From Athripsodes cinereus (Eukaryota; Arthropoda; Insecta; Trichoptera; Leptoceridae): 64,000 bases of DNA. This document shows, piece by piece, positions 43,555 to 55,087 of the stretch; the first letter of the stretch is position 1; each line of letters opens with the position of its first letter. A program made the translations under genes and the position numbers. Location of the stretch: NCBI GenBank assembly GCA_947579605.1, contig OX388324.1, positions 20,653,746-20,717,745 on the forward strand. The letters run 5' to 3'. The notes beneath the pieces are model-generated. The model had not been told where the DNA came from. It saw only the letters and a program-made list of their open reading frames with translations, and ran no database searches.

Positions 43555-43713
43555 ATTTTACATCTCAAATTCGGCGATGAGGTTTGCCACCCATCCTGAA
43601 TGTCTTAATTTTATATTGGCACGGAGAAGACAGCTTGCATGTTTTATATGCAGCTGGTCTGCTGGCTACCCCACTTGTGGGATATGCCGTGATGGTATAG
43701 TAGTAGTAGTATA
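43555..43713 (-). repeat. E2 repeat with (TAG)n end
   Basis: 'acatctcaaattcggcgatg', 'aggtttgccacccatcctga', 'gctggtctgctggctacccc' and 'gggatatgccgtgatggtat' followed by TAG units (43700-43711). One of the best copies. Confidence 0.8.
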
Positions 43714-44110
43714 AATAGGTACACATTGTGGATTCGCCTTGAAAATTGAGCTTAACACGTGTTTTAAACGATTATATTATTGATACAACATATACATAGT
43801 ATTACATTGACACATAATATTATTATGTATTAAGTGTAGGCTTTCTGAGGCTTTTCAGAGATCCAAGAAATGTCCTTTCAGTGACGGAAGAAGGTTACAG
43901 CTGCATTAGGCCCCAAGCTTTTTAAAGCCCCCGTTACTGACAACGCCTTTTTTCTGTACTTAGTCAAAATATTTGCATACATAACAAATAATAATATTAC
44001 GTTGAACAGTAAATGAATATTGATTCGTATTTGTTATTCAAAAAATATCAACTATTGCAAACAATTTTTGGGAACCAATTTAAAATCCTGACTTTATTAT
44101 TATTTTATTT
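43714..44110. other. AT-rich DNA, nothing recognised
   Basis: No feature can be supported. Confidence 0.5.
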
Positions 44111-44111
44111 A

Positions 44112-44507
44112 TTTTTTTAATTTCATTAAATAAAATATAAAAACATATTATTGAGCACTGTTTAATCTCCACTATGTTAGGTTAGATACCGAACCTTTTT
44201 TGCCTATACTTGTAGGCATCTTCAGGGAAACTGAAATCTAAAATAAATATACAGATCCCACCCTCATCTCCTTTGTTAGTATATCCTACTCCTGCCAACC
44301 ATCCCGCCTCCATATCTACCATTACCCCTCCCACTACCTGCACTCTTCTCACCACATGAACAACACCTCTCACAATTTTTAGATTTCAGTTTCCCTGAAG
44401 ATGCCTACAAGTATAGGCGAAAACGTTCGGTATTTAACCTAACATAGTGGAGATTAAACAGTGCTCAATAATATATTTTTATATTTTATTTAATAAAATT
44501 AAAAATG
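44112..44507. mobile_element. Foldback element with ~130-bp arms
   Basis: The left arm 44112-44243 and the right arm 44376-44507 are inverted repeats, including 'tattgagcactgtttaatct', 'ccactatgttaggttagata' and 'tacttgtaggcatcttcagg' with their inverses. The 132-bp spacer is C-rich on the plus strand ('ccaaccatcccgcctccata'). No target duplication was fixed because the ends are AT-rich. Confidence 0.8.
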
Positions 44508-44694
44508 GATTTCCACAGCGTTAACACAAAAACTCTTGAATTTCATTTATTTATTTTATTTTTTTTGCACATCATCATTATATAACAGTGTTAACATAAT
44601 AATGTAAACCCTACTTTTAGTGTATTCTATGTGTTTTTGCACGTTTTTTTTTCATCATCTTTTTATTAAATAAAGTATCTATCTCAATTTTTTT

Positions 44695-45168
44695 GTTATT
44701 ACAACAACAATCTGGACAATTTATTTAGAGCCATTTTGTGGTACAAACTACCGCAAGGACGCATTTTCATATATTTTTTTTTTAATTAATTTATTGTCTT
44801 CATCAAATTTTCATATATTTTATAATTATGATTTAACTTTTAAAAAATTTGAATGCATATTTTGTAATAATTGTCTCAAATTTGAAATATGAAACAATTA
44901 TGTGAGTTCCAATGTAGGTATTATTATATGTCACAAATTTTATCCACCAGTTCATTTGTTTTAAAATTTGTTATTTTTAATTAATTTGAAAATAATTTAA
45001 CACCCAAAAAACATTTATCTTTATAAAACTATTGAAACTAAAAATACTGTTATAAAATTTTGTCATTTTAAATCATTATTGGATACTTTATACTTTAATT
45101 TTTAAAAATGAGACGTCAGAGGTTTCAGGCAGCTACTACGAGCGCCATCTACCGACTACGTTAGTAAG
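44695..45168 (-). repeat. Dispersed 'gtccaga(TTA)n' repeat, minus copy
   Basis: The inverse of 58515-58950: 'aacaacaatctggacaattt', 'gccattttgtggtacaaact', 'accgcaaggacgcattttca' at its left and 'gagacgtcagaggtttcagg', 'gagcgccatctaccgactac' at its right. The 3' end in element orientation is a TTA-type microsatellite, as expected for a LINE/SINE tail. No coding frame. Confidence 0.75.
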
Positions 45169-45500
45169 AAAAGGATAGCGATTGGTTTGCCCGTTGTTGT
45201 AATTAATTTTGTTTTTCATTGTTATAATTGTATAAAGAACAAATAAAATGAAACACAAAATACTAGGACGATATGAAGTGGTGAATGTGTCATTACCTAG
45301 TTATCAAACACCTACTCTGTTCGATTTCTATAAAAAATATTATTTCAAAAATTCCATTTCTTGCTTTCAGTTCACCTCACAATTATTCTAAGGCGTGTTT
45401 CTGATAATTATTATTCTAGAAACATTCGAAGACAACGAGAGATTGATAAAAAAAATATAATTGTATCATTTAAGTAGCTACCAACATTTTTTTATTTTAT
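45169..45500. other. AT-rich DNA, nothing recognised
   Basis: No feature can be supported. Confidence 0.5.
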
Positions 45501-45888
45501 TAGAGTACACAAAATTGCTCCGAGTGCATTGGACCGAACACAGGACTAAAATGAGTCCATCCTCAGGGAGCTAAACATTTCGGCGCGACTCTCAACGATT
45601 TGCAGACAGCGCGTTTTACGATATTTCGGGCACATTGCAAGAAGAGAGTATGACAACCTGGAAAAAGTAATTATGACTGGGGTTGTAGAAGGGAGGAGGG
45701 GAAGGGGCAGAGTGCCAATAAGATGGAACGACCAAATTAAGGAGGCCACACAGAACTCACTTCACGGGGCCTTACACATGGCGGAGGATCGCTCAACATG
45801 GAGACAGATGGTTTACAGAACGAGGCATGATGGTCACGATCCTCAGGATTGAGGGACCGACAGAGATGATGATGATGATGATGACACA
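45501..45888 (+). mobile_element. LINE-C C-terminal fragment
   Basis: Encodes LRYFGHIARREYDNLEKVI, GRRGRGRVPIRWNDQ and MAEDRSTWRQMVYRT, ending HDGHDPQD and a stop at 45850-45852. The Y-F-GH-I-AR, G-R-x-x-R-W and D-R-x-x-W-R motifs are those of LINE reverse-transcriptase C-termini. It closes in a GAT repeat (45867-45883). 5'-truncated. Confidence 0.8.
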
Positions 45889-46370
45889 AAAAAATATGAT
45901 ACATGATTATTAAATGATTTAATTTAACAACAAAAACAGCCTTCATTTCAAATTTCTGTGAAAAAAGAATGTCTCGCAATATTTAATTTTAATTTTATTT
46001 CTTTGATGTGCTTTTGCTAATGAAAGACATATTTTCGTATTTATTTACTTTGAATAAACAGTTTTTACAAACAATAATAAGGCCATGTAAAACCTTTCGT
46101 GATTAATTGATCAGGCTCCCTCAAATGTTTGAAATGTCTCTGTTGATCGCGGTTAATAATAGATGGATAATTATAAATCGAAGCGGATAATAAATTTAGG
46201 TCACTGCCAAATAATAATAATGATCACCACAGACCTATTTTATATAATATATACAGCTGTAATTATGACATCTTTAGCAAAGCTACATAAAAAAATAACA
46301 CGTGAATCGGTATTTCGCATTGAACTTTTTTAGAGATGGTTTAATTTTACATTTTTTTTATATCTATATT
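45889..46370. other. AT-rich DNA, nothing recognised
   Basis: No feature can be supported. Confidence 0.5.
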
Positions 46371-46379
46371 TTTTATTCC

Positions 46380-46505
46380 ATGGTTGCACCCGAAAAAGAG
46401 TGGTAAATGGGGTAGCCAACAGACTAACTATAATATGTAATGAGCATACAGTCATCCTCATTGTGCCATTAAATACTTTATTTAATGTATAATGTCTTAC
46501 AATTG
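46380..46505 (+). repeat. Diverged E2 copy
   Basis: 'aatggggtagccaacagact', 'atgagcatacagtcatcctc' and 'attgtgccattaaatac' follow the E2 order. Confidence 0.55.
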
Positions 46506-46694
46506 CGATATGTTCCAAGTATAATATTATAAACAGTGTGTCGCGGTGATGGAGGCAATAAACGAGCTTTGTCGATATTTTTTACTTTACTTTTTGCCCT
46601 ACCTGTACAACATATAGGTCTCATAGCTTTTTGATTTCTACAGAATTAATTTAAACAAAATAATTATTATTATAATATATATATATTTTTTACA

Positions 46695-47010
46695 GACAAT
46701 TTGTAAAGCGCCGTTTACTAATAACATGACCTCAAGGGCGCTGTATATCGTATCCATCACCCGAAACTCCCAGCAAAAAGGTGTGTCTTCAGCCCTCTTT
46801 TAAAACTCTCTCCATTCACCTCCTCTCGCAGACACAGAGGCAGCTTGTTCTAACATCTGAGACCCGCAACACTAAACGCTCTATCTCCAAAGCCTGTTTT
46901 GCGAGATCGAGATGGCTCAATCAGTCTGCATTTTGCCTCACCCTGTGCTGAGCGAAGCATGAGCCGTCTTTCATTAATGGTCTTGATCTCGCACATCTCC
47001 GACAAATATG
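46695..47010 (-). mobile_element. CR1/L2-like LINE C-terminal fragment
   Basis: The minus strand reads TGFGDRAFSVAGLRC, a stop, NKLPLCLREEV, then SFKRGLKTHLF. The GDRAFSVAG and F-K-x-x-L-K-T-H-L-F motifs are characteristic. A stop replaces the tryptophan of W-N-x-L-P. Decayed. Confidence 0.78.
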
Positions 47011-47034
47011 ATGGTAATACACTTTTCTATAATA

Positions 47035-47215
47035 AATGAGATATTCAGTATGGGTGACACAGCTACCACATCACTTGTAAATTGAAGATGTTAAATGTCT
47101 TAATCGGGATATTTTACCTCTTACAGGAACACGAAACGTAGCAGGAAAGAGTGGGAGATCTATTCATTGCCGGATACTCTACGGGAGTGAGCCTGCTTTT
47201 TTGATCATTTATTTG
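47035..47215 (+). repeat. E2 copy with 3' region
   Basis: 'gatattcagtatgggtgaca', 'aattgaagatgttaaatgtc', then 'ttacaggaacacgaaacgta', 'gcaggaaagagtgggagatc'. Shows body and 3' region joined. Confidence 0.65.
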
Positions 47216-48000
47216 TTTATTTATCACTTGTTCACGGCGTGAGCCTTTTAGATGTTAAACATGCAACAAAGTAAAAAAAAACAATTTGACAGACAAAAAT
47301 AATAAAATGTGAATTGGTACAAATTTATAAAAATAAACATTAAGATGTAACAAAATTAGTAGTAAGTTGAACAAAACAACAACAGTAATAGAATAAAAGA
47401 AAAAGAATAGAATAATTTCAAATAATAAATAGATAGATTAATGCCAAATAAAGAATTAATAAATAGAATAATGCAATTTTTTTTTTGTAAATTAAACAAT
47501 AATTTTTTAGAGTTTTACTATGAACTTTTATTTTAGTGACCGGTTTCGACATCTTATATCTTTGTCAAACTCAATTTTTATTTTCAACTGTGTGCCAGGA
47601 CAGAACAAATAAAATGAAATAGAATCTAACCTCTGCTGAATTATGTTTACAAAATGGTGTAAGTTCATAATAGTTAGAAAGGCCTGAACGTTACTTTGTA
47701 CCGATATGTATGGGTATAGGTTGTAGGTTGGGTCTATGAAGGTGTTTGGGGTGAGGTTTCCATTTAAAATGTGTTGTTGTTTCATCCTTAAATGTGTATA
47801 ATAATCATAAAGTTGAGTAAGGCATCATGTCGAAATGAACAAAACAAAATTATACTAATATAATATTGTATAGTTATGTATATTCATAAAACAACTAGTT
47901 TAAACAGAGTAGGTGTGCCACCCTTTCTGTATGATTTACTTTTTATTGGCACATTTGCAGAAAAATTATTTACGTGTTTTCTACATGTATTTGATCTATG
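47216..48000. other. AT-rich DNA with a possible repeat end
   Basis: 'agtgaccggtttcgacatct' at 47536-47555 resembles repeat termini with a GACCGGTTTCGA motif that I know from other insect foldbacks, but no partner is present here. Confidence 0.4.
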
Positions 48001-48002
48001 GA

Positions 48003-48475
48003 CAAAACAAAATGTCGCTTGTTCAATGCGTGCATCATCCAAATTCTACTATGTATATTGCTATGAATCTTGGCACTTAACCAAGGCTCAAGAGCGGAAG
48101 ATACTAAGCTTTGAAAACAAGTGTTTTAGAAGGATTTTGGACGTCAACATGTCACAAATATAATAATGCTGTACGCCGACACACCCGGCAGAGATCTGTA
48201 ATCTCCGTGATACAGGAGAGACGATGGCCCTGGCTGGAACATGTTCTGAGAATGCCCAATAATAGTTGGTCAAAAAGAGCACTGTTCTTCCGTCCACAAG
48301 GTTTCCGTCAGCCCGGGCATCCCTCTTTCACAATACACCGTTCCAATGACAACGACATCAGAGCGCGGGGAATGTCATGGAAAGTGGTGATTCAATTGGC
48401 GCAGAGACCCTCTGAATGGAGGAGGGTGGCTTCTGCTCTATGCTCCCGAGAGGAGCATTGAGGGCGATTAATGAA
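48003..48475 (+). mobile_element. LINE-B C-terminal fragment
   Basis: 'acaaaatgtcgcttgttcaa', CESWHLTKAQERK, ENKC, then VISVIQERRWPWLEHVLRMPNNSW and RPSEWRRVASALCSREE before a stop at 48459-48461. In the motif the G of W-L-GH is E, and the segment before it has a frame change near 48150. Non-functional. Confidence 0.8.
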
Positions 48476-48644
48476 TAAGTTGATCTATACTGGCTTCCCT
48501 TCCTGTAGAATGTGTCGTTAAATATTAAATTTGTGACATGTTCACCAATTTATTCACATGAATAAAGTTTTTGAGAATATTAAGGTTGCATATAATCAGG
48601 AGCATTAGTAGCTTTCTAAATTAAATACATCTAACTACCTGTTT

Positions 48645-48797
48645 AAACCACCAAGACATTTCCCATAAGCAACACAACCAGTCAACTTACTACACGTGAT
48701 AAACTTCTAAGTTATCTGTACGAATGAAAATTTAGGCATTCAGGAATAGTGGCATACTTCATCGCTGAATTTAATTTTATATTAAATGTCTTATGGT
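48645..48797 (+). repeat. E2 body
   Basis: 'aagacatttcccataagcaa', 'aaaatttaggcattcagga', 'atcgctgaatttaattttat' leads straight into the 44-bp tandem array. Confidence 0.6.
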
Positions 48798-49105
48798 TGA
48801 TGTTTTACGAATACCTGTCTTTCATAGGACTGTCCAATGCGTGATGTTTTACGAATACCTGTCTTTCATAGGACTGTCCAATGTGTGATGTTTTACGAAT
48901 ACCTGTCTTTCACAGGAATGTCCAATGCGTGATGTTTTACGAATACCTGTCTTTCATAGGAATGTCCAATGCGTGATGTTTTACGAATACCTGTCTTTCA
49001 TAGGACTGTCTAATGCGTGATGTTTTACGAATACCTGTCTTTCATATGACTGTCCAATGCGTGATGTTTTACGAATACCTGCCTTTCATAGGACAATCGA
49101 AAAAT
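48798..49105. repeat. 44-bp tandem array, seven units, expanded from the E2 3' region
   Basis: The unit 'tgatgttttacgaatacctg' plus 'tctttcataggactgtccaatgcg' starts at 48798, 48842, 48886, 48930, 48974, 49018 and 49062, exactly 44 bp apart. Differences between units are single bases. The last unit continues as 'ggacaatcgaaaaattaatt', the normal E2 continuation. Confidence 0.92.
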
Positions 49106-50300
49106 TAATTAAAAGAGTGAGAGGTTGATGTTCTATAGATTCTATGGTTCAAAATTATTTCACATACCTAATGATTGCTTGGGTATGAATGCTTGTAAGC
49201 ATTTTTATGAAATAAACTCGTTATTTTATACCTTATAAATAGAAAAAATGGAAAAATCATTTGCGAAATAGATACAAAATATGAAAATATTATTCAACTT
49301 TGATTTTCTACGCCTGAAAAGTAATCTATACATAAAAATATAATCATAATATTTTCATTCTAAAGAATATAATAATAATGACATAAAATATGATAAATTA
49401 TATTGCATGGAGTTTTTATCCTTTTTCTTCAAGTTTTTTTTTTATAAAATTGTACTATTGTTCTACAATAATACTTGGAATTTACATAAAAATATTATGA
49501 AATAATAGTTATTTTATATAATACTATTAAGTGAATGGTGTTTTTTCTAAAAATAAAGTTTATAAATGACATAAGCTTTTAGCTTTACTTTCAAAGGTGT
49601 ATAAAGATGTATTTTGGTTTAGATTAATTTTTATTTTGCATAATACATTATGTAAGTTTTTTTATTTTATGTTGCTACTTTTCTAAGTACTTTTTTGTTG
49701 TATGTTTATGTTTGCTACCCTCGACTAGAAGGAGATCGATGAAATGTAGTCATTAGATTCCACAAGTGGAGTATGATGATTGGGTGGTTTTGACCAGTCA
49801 GCCATTTGGAATTTATCTATACCATCGCATCAGTAAATTAATAAAATCATATATTGAAAATCTGAGATTTTCATCTCCTTACCAATATTTTATACATTAT
49901 ATTTACACCCGTAAAGCTATAGATAATAGTATTAGATTGATCTATTATTTAGAAATTTAGAGGAAGCTTCATTTCATTTTCAAAAGTTTCTGATTTCCAA
50001 AAGCATACACCGTTTACGAGATGTGAAATATAATCCAAAATTACTATAACAGCGAATAACATTACCTATCAATACTACAAGTGGGTTCTTAGGTAACACT
50101 TCAGTCTATCTAAAGTAATAAGATTCTGGTCCACTCATTCATTATACATAGGTATGTATGTGTATAATCAGAGGTAGGTTTATCCTCTATGGTCACCCTA
50201 ATAAAATAAGTTATGGAAAACTAATGCTCTCTGTATTAACTTTTATCAATTAGTTAATAGTATTTCAGGAAAATAGGGTAGCATATAGGTAGAGTTCGGT
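49106..50300. other. AT-rich DNA with a truncated SINE1
   Basis: A SINE1 piece lies at 49566-49620 ('taagcttttagctttacttt', 'ggtgtataaagatgtatttt'). The rest shows nothing I can support. Confidence 0.5.
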
Positions 50301-50301
50301 A

Positions 50302-50481
50302 GAGTTCGTCGGTAGCCTGGAGGTAGAGTCTCGGCCTTCAGAACAAGAGGTCCGTGGTTCGATCCCAGGTGCCGGCAAACTCCCCTTTCACGGCACAAGC
50401 TTTTAGCTTAGTGTGAAAGGTGTATAAGGTTGTATTTGGGTTTATAACAAAACCCAGATATATCTTTTAAAAAAAAAAAAA
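50302..50481 (+). mobile_element. SINE1, full copy
   Basis: Head gagttcgtcggtagcctgg, B box 'ggttcgatccc', body to 'aaaacccagatatatc' and a 14-nt A tail. Differs from 9237-9488 by few bases. The flanking 'gtagagttcg' is doubled at the 5' side. Confidence 0.85.
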
Positions 50482-50524
50482 TATTATATAAACTTGTCTA
50501 TATAATAATATACATATAGGTACT

Positions 50525-50680
50525 AAAGAGGCATCTACCAAGGGGTAGCCTGTAGAATAACGTCATGTTATGAACGTACAGGTCGTCTTCTCCATTCCAA
50601 TAAAAAATACGTGTACATGCAGATTGTGTGACACACCTTATCGTTATCGCGAAACGGTTTAAGTCTCAAATAAACGTGTT
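50525..50680 (+). repeat. Diverged E2 copy
   Basis: 'aaggggtagcctgtagaata', 'ggtcgtcttctccattccaa' and 'gtgacacaccttatcgttat' follow the E2 order. Confidence 0.55.
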
Positions 50681-50819
50681 TATTTTTACAAACCCCTATA
50701 GGTAGTTTTCTTTTGAAGAGTACTCAAAACTATGTAGTCAGAAGCAGCCAGCGCATTGCTACTTGTAAAGAACATGAAGTTCCTCCTTTTTGGGTTTCGG
50801 TAATGTTTATTATAGACTT

Positions 50820-51065
50820 TTATTTATTTCTTTATAAATTACAATTTACATAATATATACTAGATTGATGCTGCCCAACTAGGTAGATCCTGTACTAGGG
50901 CAAACATCTCACAAACATATCAATCATACACACAAAAAATATACACAATATAAAAAGCATTCATCTCCTACATATTATACACAATCATAGTAAGCAAATA
51001 CCGCACTGTATACTGTCCATACATTAAATAATAAATAAACAAACCATTTCTCCATATAAAATAAA
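50820..51065 (-). mobile_element. LINE 3' UTR (minus), second copy
   Basis: Matches 32283-32555 in order and orientation ('gatgctgcccaactaggtag', 'cctgtactagggcaaacatc'). Confidence 0.65.
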
Positions 51066-52180
51066 AAACAAAATTAATTAAAATTCCTTAAAGGGCTTAA
51101 TTCTAGTAATAAAATACAAAGAGAGAAGAAATAAGGTACTGGTACATCTATTATAATAATATTCCATGTAGGTATGTATAGTCGACGACAAACATAAGAC
51201 AAAGAACAAAAGGTTTAACAGCATCATAAATGTCAATAACATGAAAATAAATTGACAAAATGTGGTGATAACAACGCGACTTCAGTGTGTGATAGAGAGA
51301 TGTAACATGGAAATTATCTCATAACTCAAATATACGACTTCTAACCACAACACAAAGAAAAGATCCTACTAAAATACATATATTATAAAAATCTACCATT
51401 TTTATTATTTTTATTATTATTGTATTTCTCTTTTCTACTTAAGTCTAACTGCAAATGGAGAAAGAGTTTGAGACCTTTAACACACAAATAAACTTTCGTC
51501 GCGTGAAGATAATGTTTCAAGGTGGCGTTGCTGTACATATTATATTTATTATGAAACGTCAAATCGTGTTTGATAAAAATTTGACACCTAACCTAAATAA
51601 TATAGTTTGAAGGTCCCAACAAACACAAAATTATCTTATAAACATTACGAACAGTCCGAACAACATCGGAGATATGTTCTATATAATATAACCTTAATAT
51701 ATCCGGAATAGGCCCTTTTTATGCGACTTTTATGTTGAAGTAGTCGTCGTGTAGAAGACAAAATATTATGTCTAAAAGATTGCATAATGATTCAATAAAG
51801 GTCATCGGTATTACAATAATAAGAGTTTTAGTATAATATATAACATTATTAAGATATATTGCGATATACTCAACATATAATTATTTATATGCCAATTATA
51901 TGTTGTTTACACGCCATAATTAGTCTATGAATCATACACTGTGTCTTCTTTGACAATTAAACAGCTTCTTTAGGATGGCTGTCAAAGTATTAGCGGGAAA
52001 CAATATGTCAAAACATCGCGCGTGAGTGAGTGCTGGTGAGAGTGAATAAAAAATAAATAAAATTGTTATCAAGATATTATAAAAGGTAAGATTCCAAATA
52101 CATTTTTATTAATAATTGTGGCTCATTTGTCGCCTTGTGTTTTGTTGTGCACGTGTACTCGAAATTTTTTCTAAAGAAAT
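51066..52180. other. Intergenic DNA, nothing recognised
   Basis: 51975-52095 is less AT-rich and includes 'aaaaggtaagat' (a donor-like site), which might be an untranslated first exon, but there is no further support. Confidence 0.35.
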
Positions 52181-52189
52181 CATCAGATA

Positions 52190-52448
52190 TTACTTACTTA
52201 CTTATGCAGCTATTCCTGTCCACTGCTGAACACAAGCCTCCCCCATATGTCTCCAGGCATCTCTGTCCTGAGCTTTCTGCAACCAGTCACCAGCGATTCT
52301 TCAATGTCGTCTGACCAACGTGTTGGAGGCCTTCCTCTACTCCTTTTATCTTCACGAGGTCTCCACTCCGCTACACTTTTTGTCCATCTTTGATCTTTAA
52401 GTCTAGCAACATGCCCTGCCCATGACCACTTCAACCTTGCCGCCGATA
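52190..52448 (-). mobile_element. LINE-D 3' insertion with 8-bp flanks
   Basis: The minus-strand frame reads KWSWAGHVARLKDQRW, RSRGRPPTRWSDD and MPGDIWGRL, then the stop: the W-A-GH-V-AR and G-R-P-x-x-R-W end of an RTE-like reverse transcriptase. The tail is 'ttacttactta' (inverse of TAAG repeats). 'atcagata' lies at 52182-52189 and 52449-52456, a likely target duplication. A small deletion breaks the frame near the C-terminus. Confidence 0.8.
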
Positions 52449-52456
52449 ATCAGATA

Positions 52457-53256
52457 AATCCTTTTAATATATTAACAGGCATATACAATATCTGGATATT
52501 TGAATTAAATTAATTAAATATAGATCAGCAGATAAAATTATCTGAAAAAATGTTATCTGCCAACAAATTTAAATAGGTACCTAATATGAATTAAATTTAT
52601 CACTAGGCAAAATTATATCCGTGAGAAAAACGATATCTTGAAACTGAAATTCACAATCTAATTAATATATTTCGCATCCGATATAAGCATCTCAAAAATA
52701 TACCTACACGTAGTCGACGCAAACTTCACCGTATGAAAGAGTTTCAATAAGTCGATAGGTAACCTACCTAAATAGAATCTACTGACTCACCTTATATCCA
52801 ATATCCATTATAGGTGGGTAGATATCTACCTAATATTATTTTGATCGGTGAGTAGGTACCTTATTAACTTATATAGCTGACACCATACAAACTACATACC
52901 TACATTAATGGAAGGAAAACTGATAAAAACATGTTGATTTGATTCTGCATTTTCAATACTTCATAGATTTGTTTACTTACCTGAATTATAAAGATTCTAT
53001 TACAAGTAGAAGAAGGATTTTTTTAATTTTTATTAGTAGGTACATTGTAACCAGTCCATAGACTTAAGAAATTGGTAGCCCAGTATAAATTTGTTTTAAA
53101 GTTATATTTCAAAATTAAATAAAAATATTATGCTGTATTACTCCATAAAATTAAGATGTTAAAAGCCTCTTTGAAACCTCTTTCGTACTGATGATGATTT
53201 ATAGGACATAAAAAACCTTTACAATAATAAAACAATGAATTTCCTTCAAGTTTGAA
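52457..53256. other. AT-rich DNA, nothing recognised
   Basis: No feature can be supported. Confidence 0.5.
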
Positions 53257-53273
53257 ACACAAAAGATAGTTTA

Positions 53274-53740
53274 GATGAACTCGCACACATTGAAATGCTC
53301 AGAAAAATGGACATTAATATTTTTGTCCAGACTGAGGATCGAACCCACGACCCCTCGCTTGTCAAGCGAGTGTGTTTTGTATGTAACACAGTCTGTTGTG
53401 CTGAAAACTGGATTTTCACTTACTCAGAAGTGTGGATGTCAATCAAATTAAGTTTTGAACTACTATAGATGAACTCGCACACATTGAAATGCTCAGAAAA
53501 ATGGACATTAATATTTTTGTCCAGACTGAGGATCGAACCCACGACCCCTCGCTTGTCAAGCGAGGGGTCGTGGGTTCGATCCTCAGTCTGGACAAAAATA
53601 TTAATGTCCATTTTTCTGAGCATTTCAATGTGTGCGAGTTCATCTATAGTAGTTCAAAACTTAATTTGATTGACATCCACACTTCTGAGTAAGTGAAAAT
53701 CCAGTTTTCAGCACAACAGACTGTGTTACATACAAAAATC
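53274..53740. mobile_element. Retroposed tRNA-like sequence (SINE3) with palindromic duplication
   Basis: Flanks acacaaaagatagttta occur exactly at 53257-53273 and 53741-53757, a 17-bp duplication typical of LINE-driven insertion. Inside, a ~97-bp unit A (with the inverse of a B box, 'ggatcgaaccc') and a ~97-bp unit B are arranged A-B-A-A'-B'; the A-to-A distance is 194 bp. The unit order A'-B' on the plus strand (tRNA-like head with 'gggttcgatcc', then body) suggests the source SINE. A diverged B-A piece lies at 57235-57310. Confidence 0.78.
53375..53737. repeat. Perfect 363-bp palindrome
   Basis: Every base from 53375 to 53555 pairs with its inverse at 53557-53737 around the single base 53556, and I found no mismatch on reading both arms. 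Identical 66- and 67-codon frames on opposite strands follow from this symmetry and are not genes. Confidence 0.93.
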
Positions 53741-53757
53741 ACACAAAAGATAGTTTA

Positions 53758-54812
53758 TACCGATACAACACCTACATGAGCATAATAAAAACAAACCGTA
53801 GTGATTGTTGTAAAAAAGTGCACTTATATAATATAGGTATTATATAGACCATCAATACATATATTCTGAATCAACACTAAAATACTTTTACAAATACATC
53901 TACAACGAGGGACTCGAGGGAGATACATACGATTGTTTTTTAATTAACGGTTTAACATACGTTTTAGACTGATTGTTATGAAAATATTTGGTCGCAAAAT
54001 TTGATTGGTCGCATTACCAATTTTTCTTTTGAATTTTCAATTTGTTTTAAAGACCAAAGAATCGTCATTCAGAAAACAGCTAGACAATTTCTCGGTTTAT
54101 ATACGTATCGAACAAACGCCCACAAAAAAGAATGTCGTATACCTACCTATAACTAATATTGTTCGATGTTCTTTTTATTTTAAATATTTTATTGCTTTCC
54201 TTTTTCTATCTTCTCATAAAATATTCTTCAATTAGAATGTAACTATACCTACCATTCTGATTTTATGACAGGTAAGTAGGTATGTATTTACCAATCAAAA
54301 CAACCATCAAAAGCCCGGATTATTTATATGGGTAGGTACTTTACACAAAGAAATTGAAATGCTGTCGAAGGCAAAATATCAACAAACAATATTATGATTT
54401 ACAAAAAATACCTGTGGTAAGTTGGTATAATATTAATGTTGCATGTAGTTACTGCATAAATTATCATCTCAGTATTTTGTATTGTTTGGTTAACAATAAT
54501 TCTGTTGTATAAGATGGTGTGCAAAAAGAAGAAGAAATATGTTAATCCTTTGCGTAAGCAAAATATTTAGTATTCTAAATACAAATATGCTTGAAAAGTA
54601 TGACATCATCTGACGTTTGCGCCCCATTCCAACCAGCTATTAAGATGGCCTTTTTCCATATAAGTAGGGGGTGCTAAAAATCAGAGTTTTATAAAGTTTG
54701 AGGTCAATGAATATTCTTTAATCTCGCAAGAACAAATAATTGCTTATGAAAACTAGGTTTTTCACGATGACCTATATGTTTATTAAACGCAGTTAGTTAA
54801 CTGGTGTCCCCA
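53758..54812. other. AT-rich DNA, nothing recognised
   Basis: No feature can be supported. Confidence 0.5.
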
Positions 54813-54814
54813 TA

Positions 54815-55087
54815 GACCATTAAAGGATGACGTCACAGAAAAATCATTGAGGGGCATCAGGCATCCCAACACAACAGACGATTACGGTGTAATATTAGGT
54901 GGAACGCCTAAAGAATACCTAATAATCACAAAAACTGTCAGTGTCGATTTTGTTATTATTTTGTCGTCTGACTTTCTTTTTTTTCTCTTATGGCATAACA
55001 TCCTACAAGGATGATTTGCGCAATCTGACTGTTTGCCCCCCAAGCAAAAGCAAATCCATAGACAAGACCACGTGACCTTTAATGGTC
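54815..55087. mobile_element. MITE upstream of the membrane-protein gene
   Basis: Left end GACCATTAAAGGATGACGTCAC and, inverted, right end GACCATTAAAGGTCACGTG share 14 bp. TA lies on both sides (54813-54814, 55088-55089). Non-coding; it ends about 290 bp before the start codon at 55380, so it may lie within the promoter region. Confidence 0.6.

Noticed and set aside
48798..49105. CRISPR array
   Set aside because: Repeats are head-to-tail without unique spacers and the DNA is eukaryotic.
51975..52095. Untranslated first exon with donor site
   Set aside because: A single donor-like AAAGGTAAG without other evidence is too weak.
53420..53692. Four frames of 66-67 codons identical in pairs on opposite strands
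   Set aside because: They are a by-product of the palindrome.
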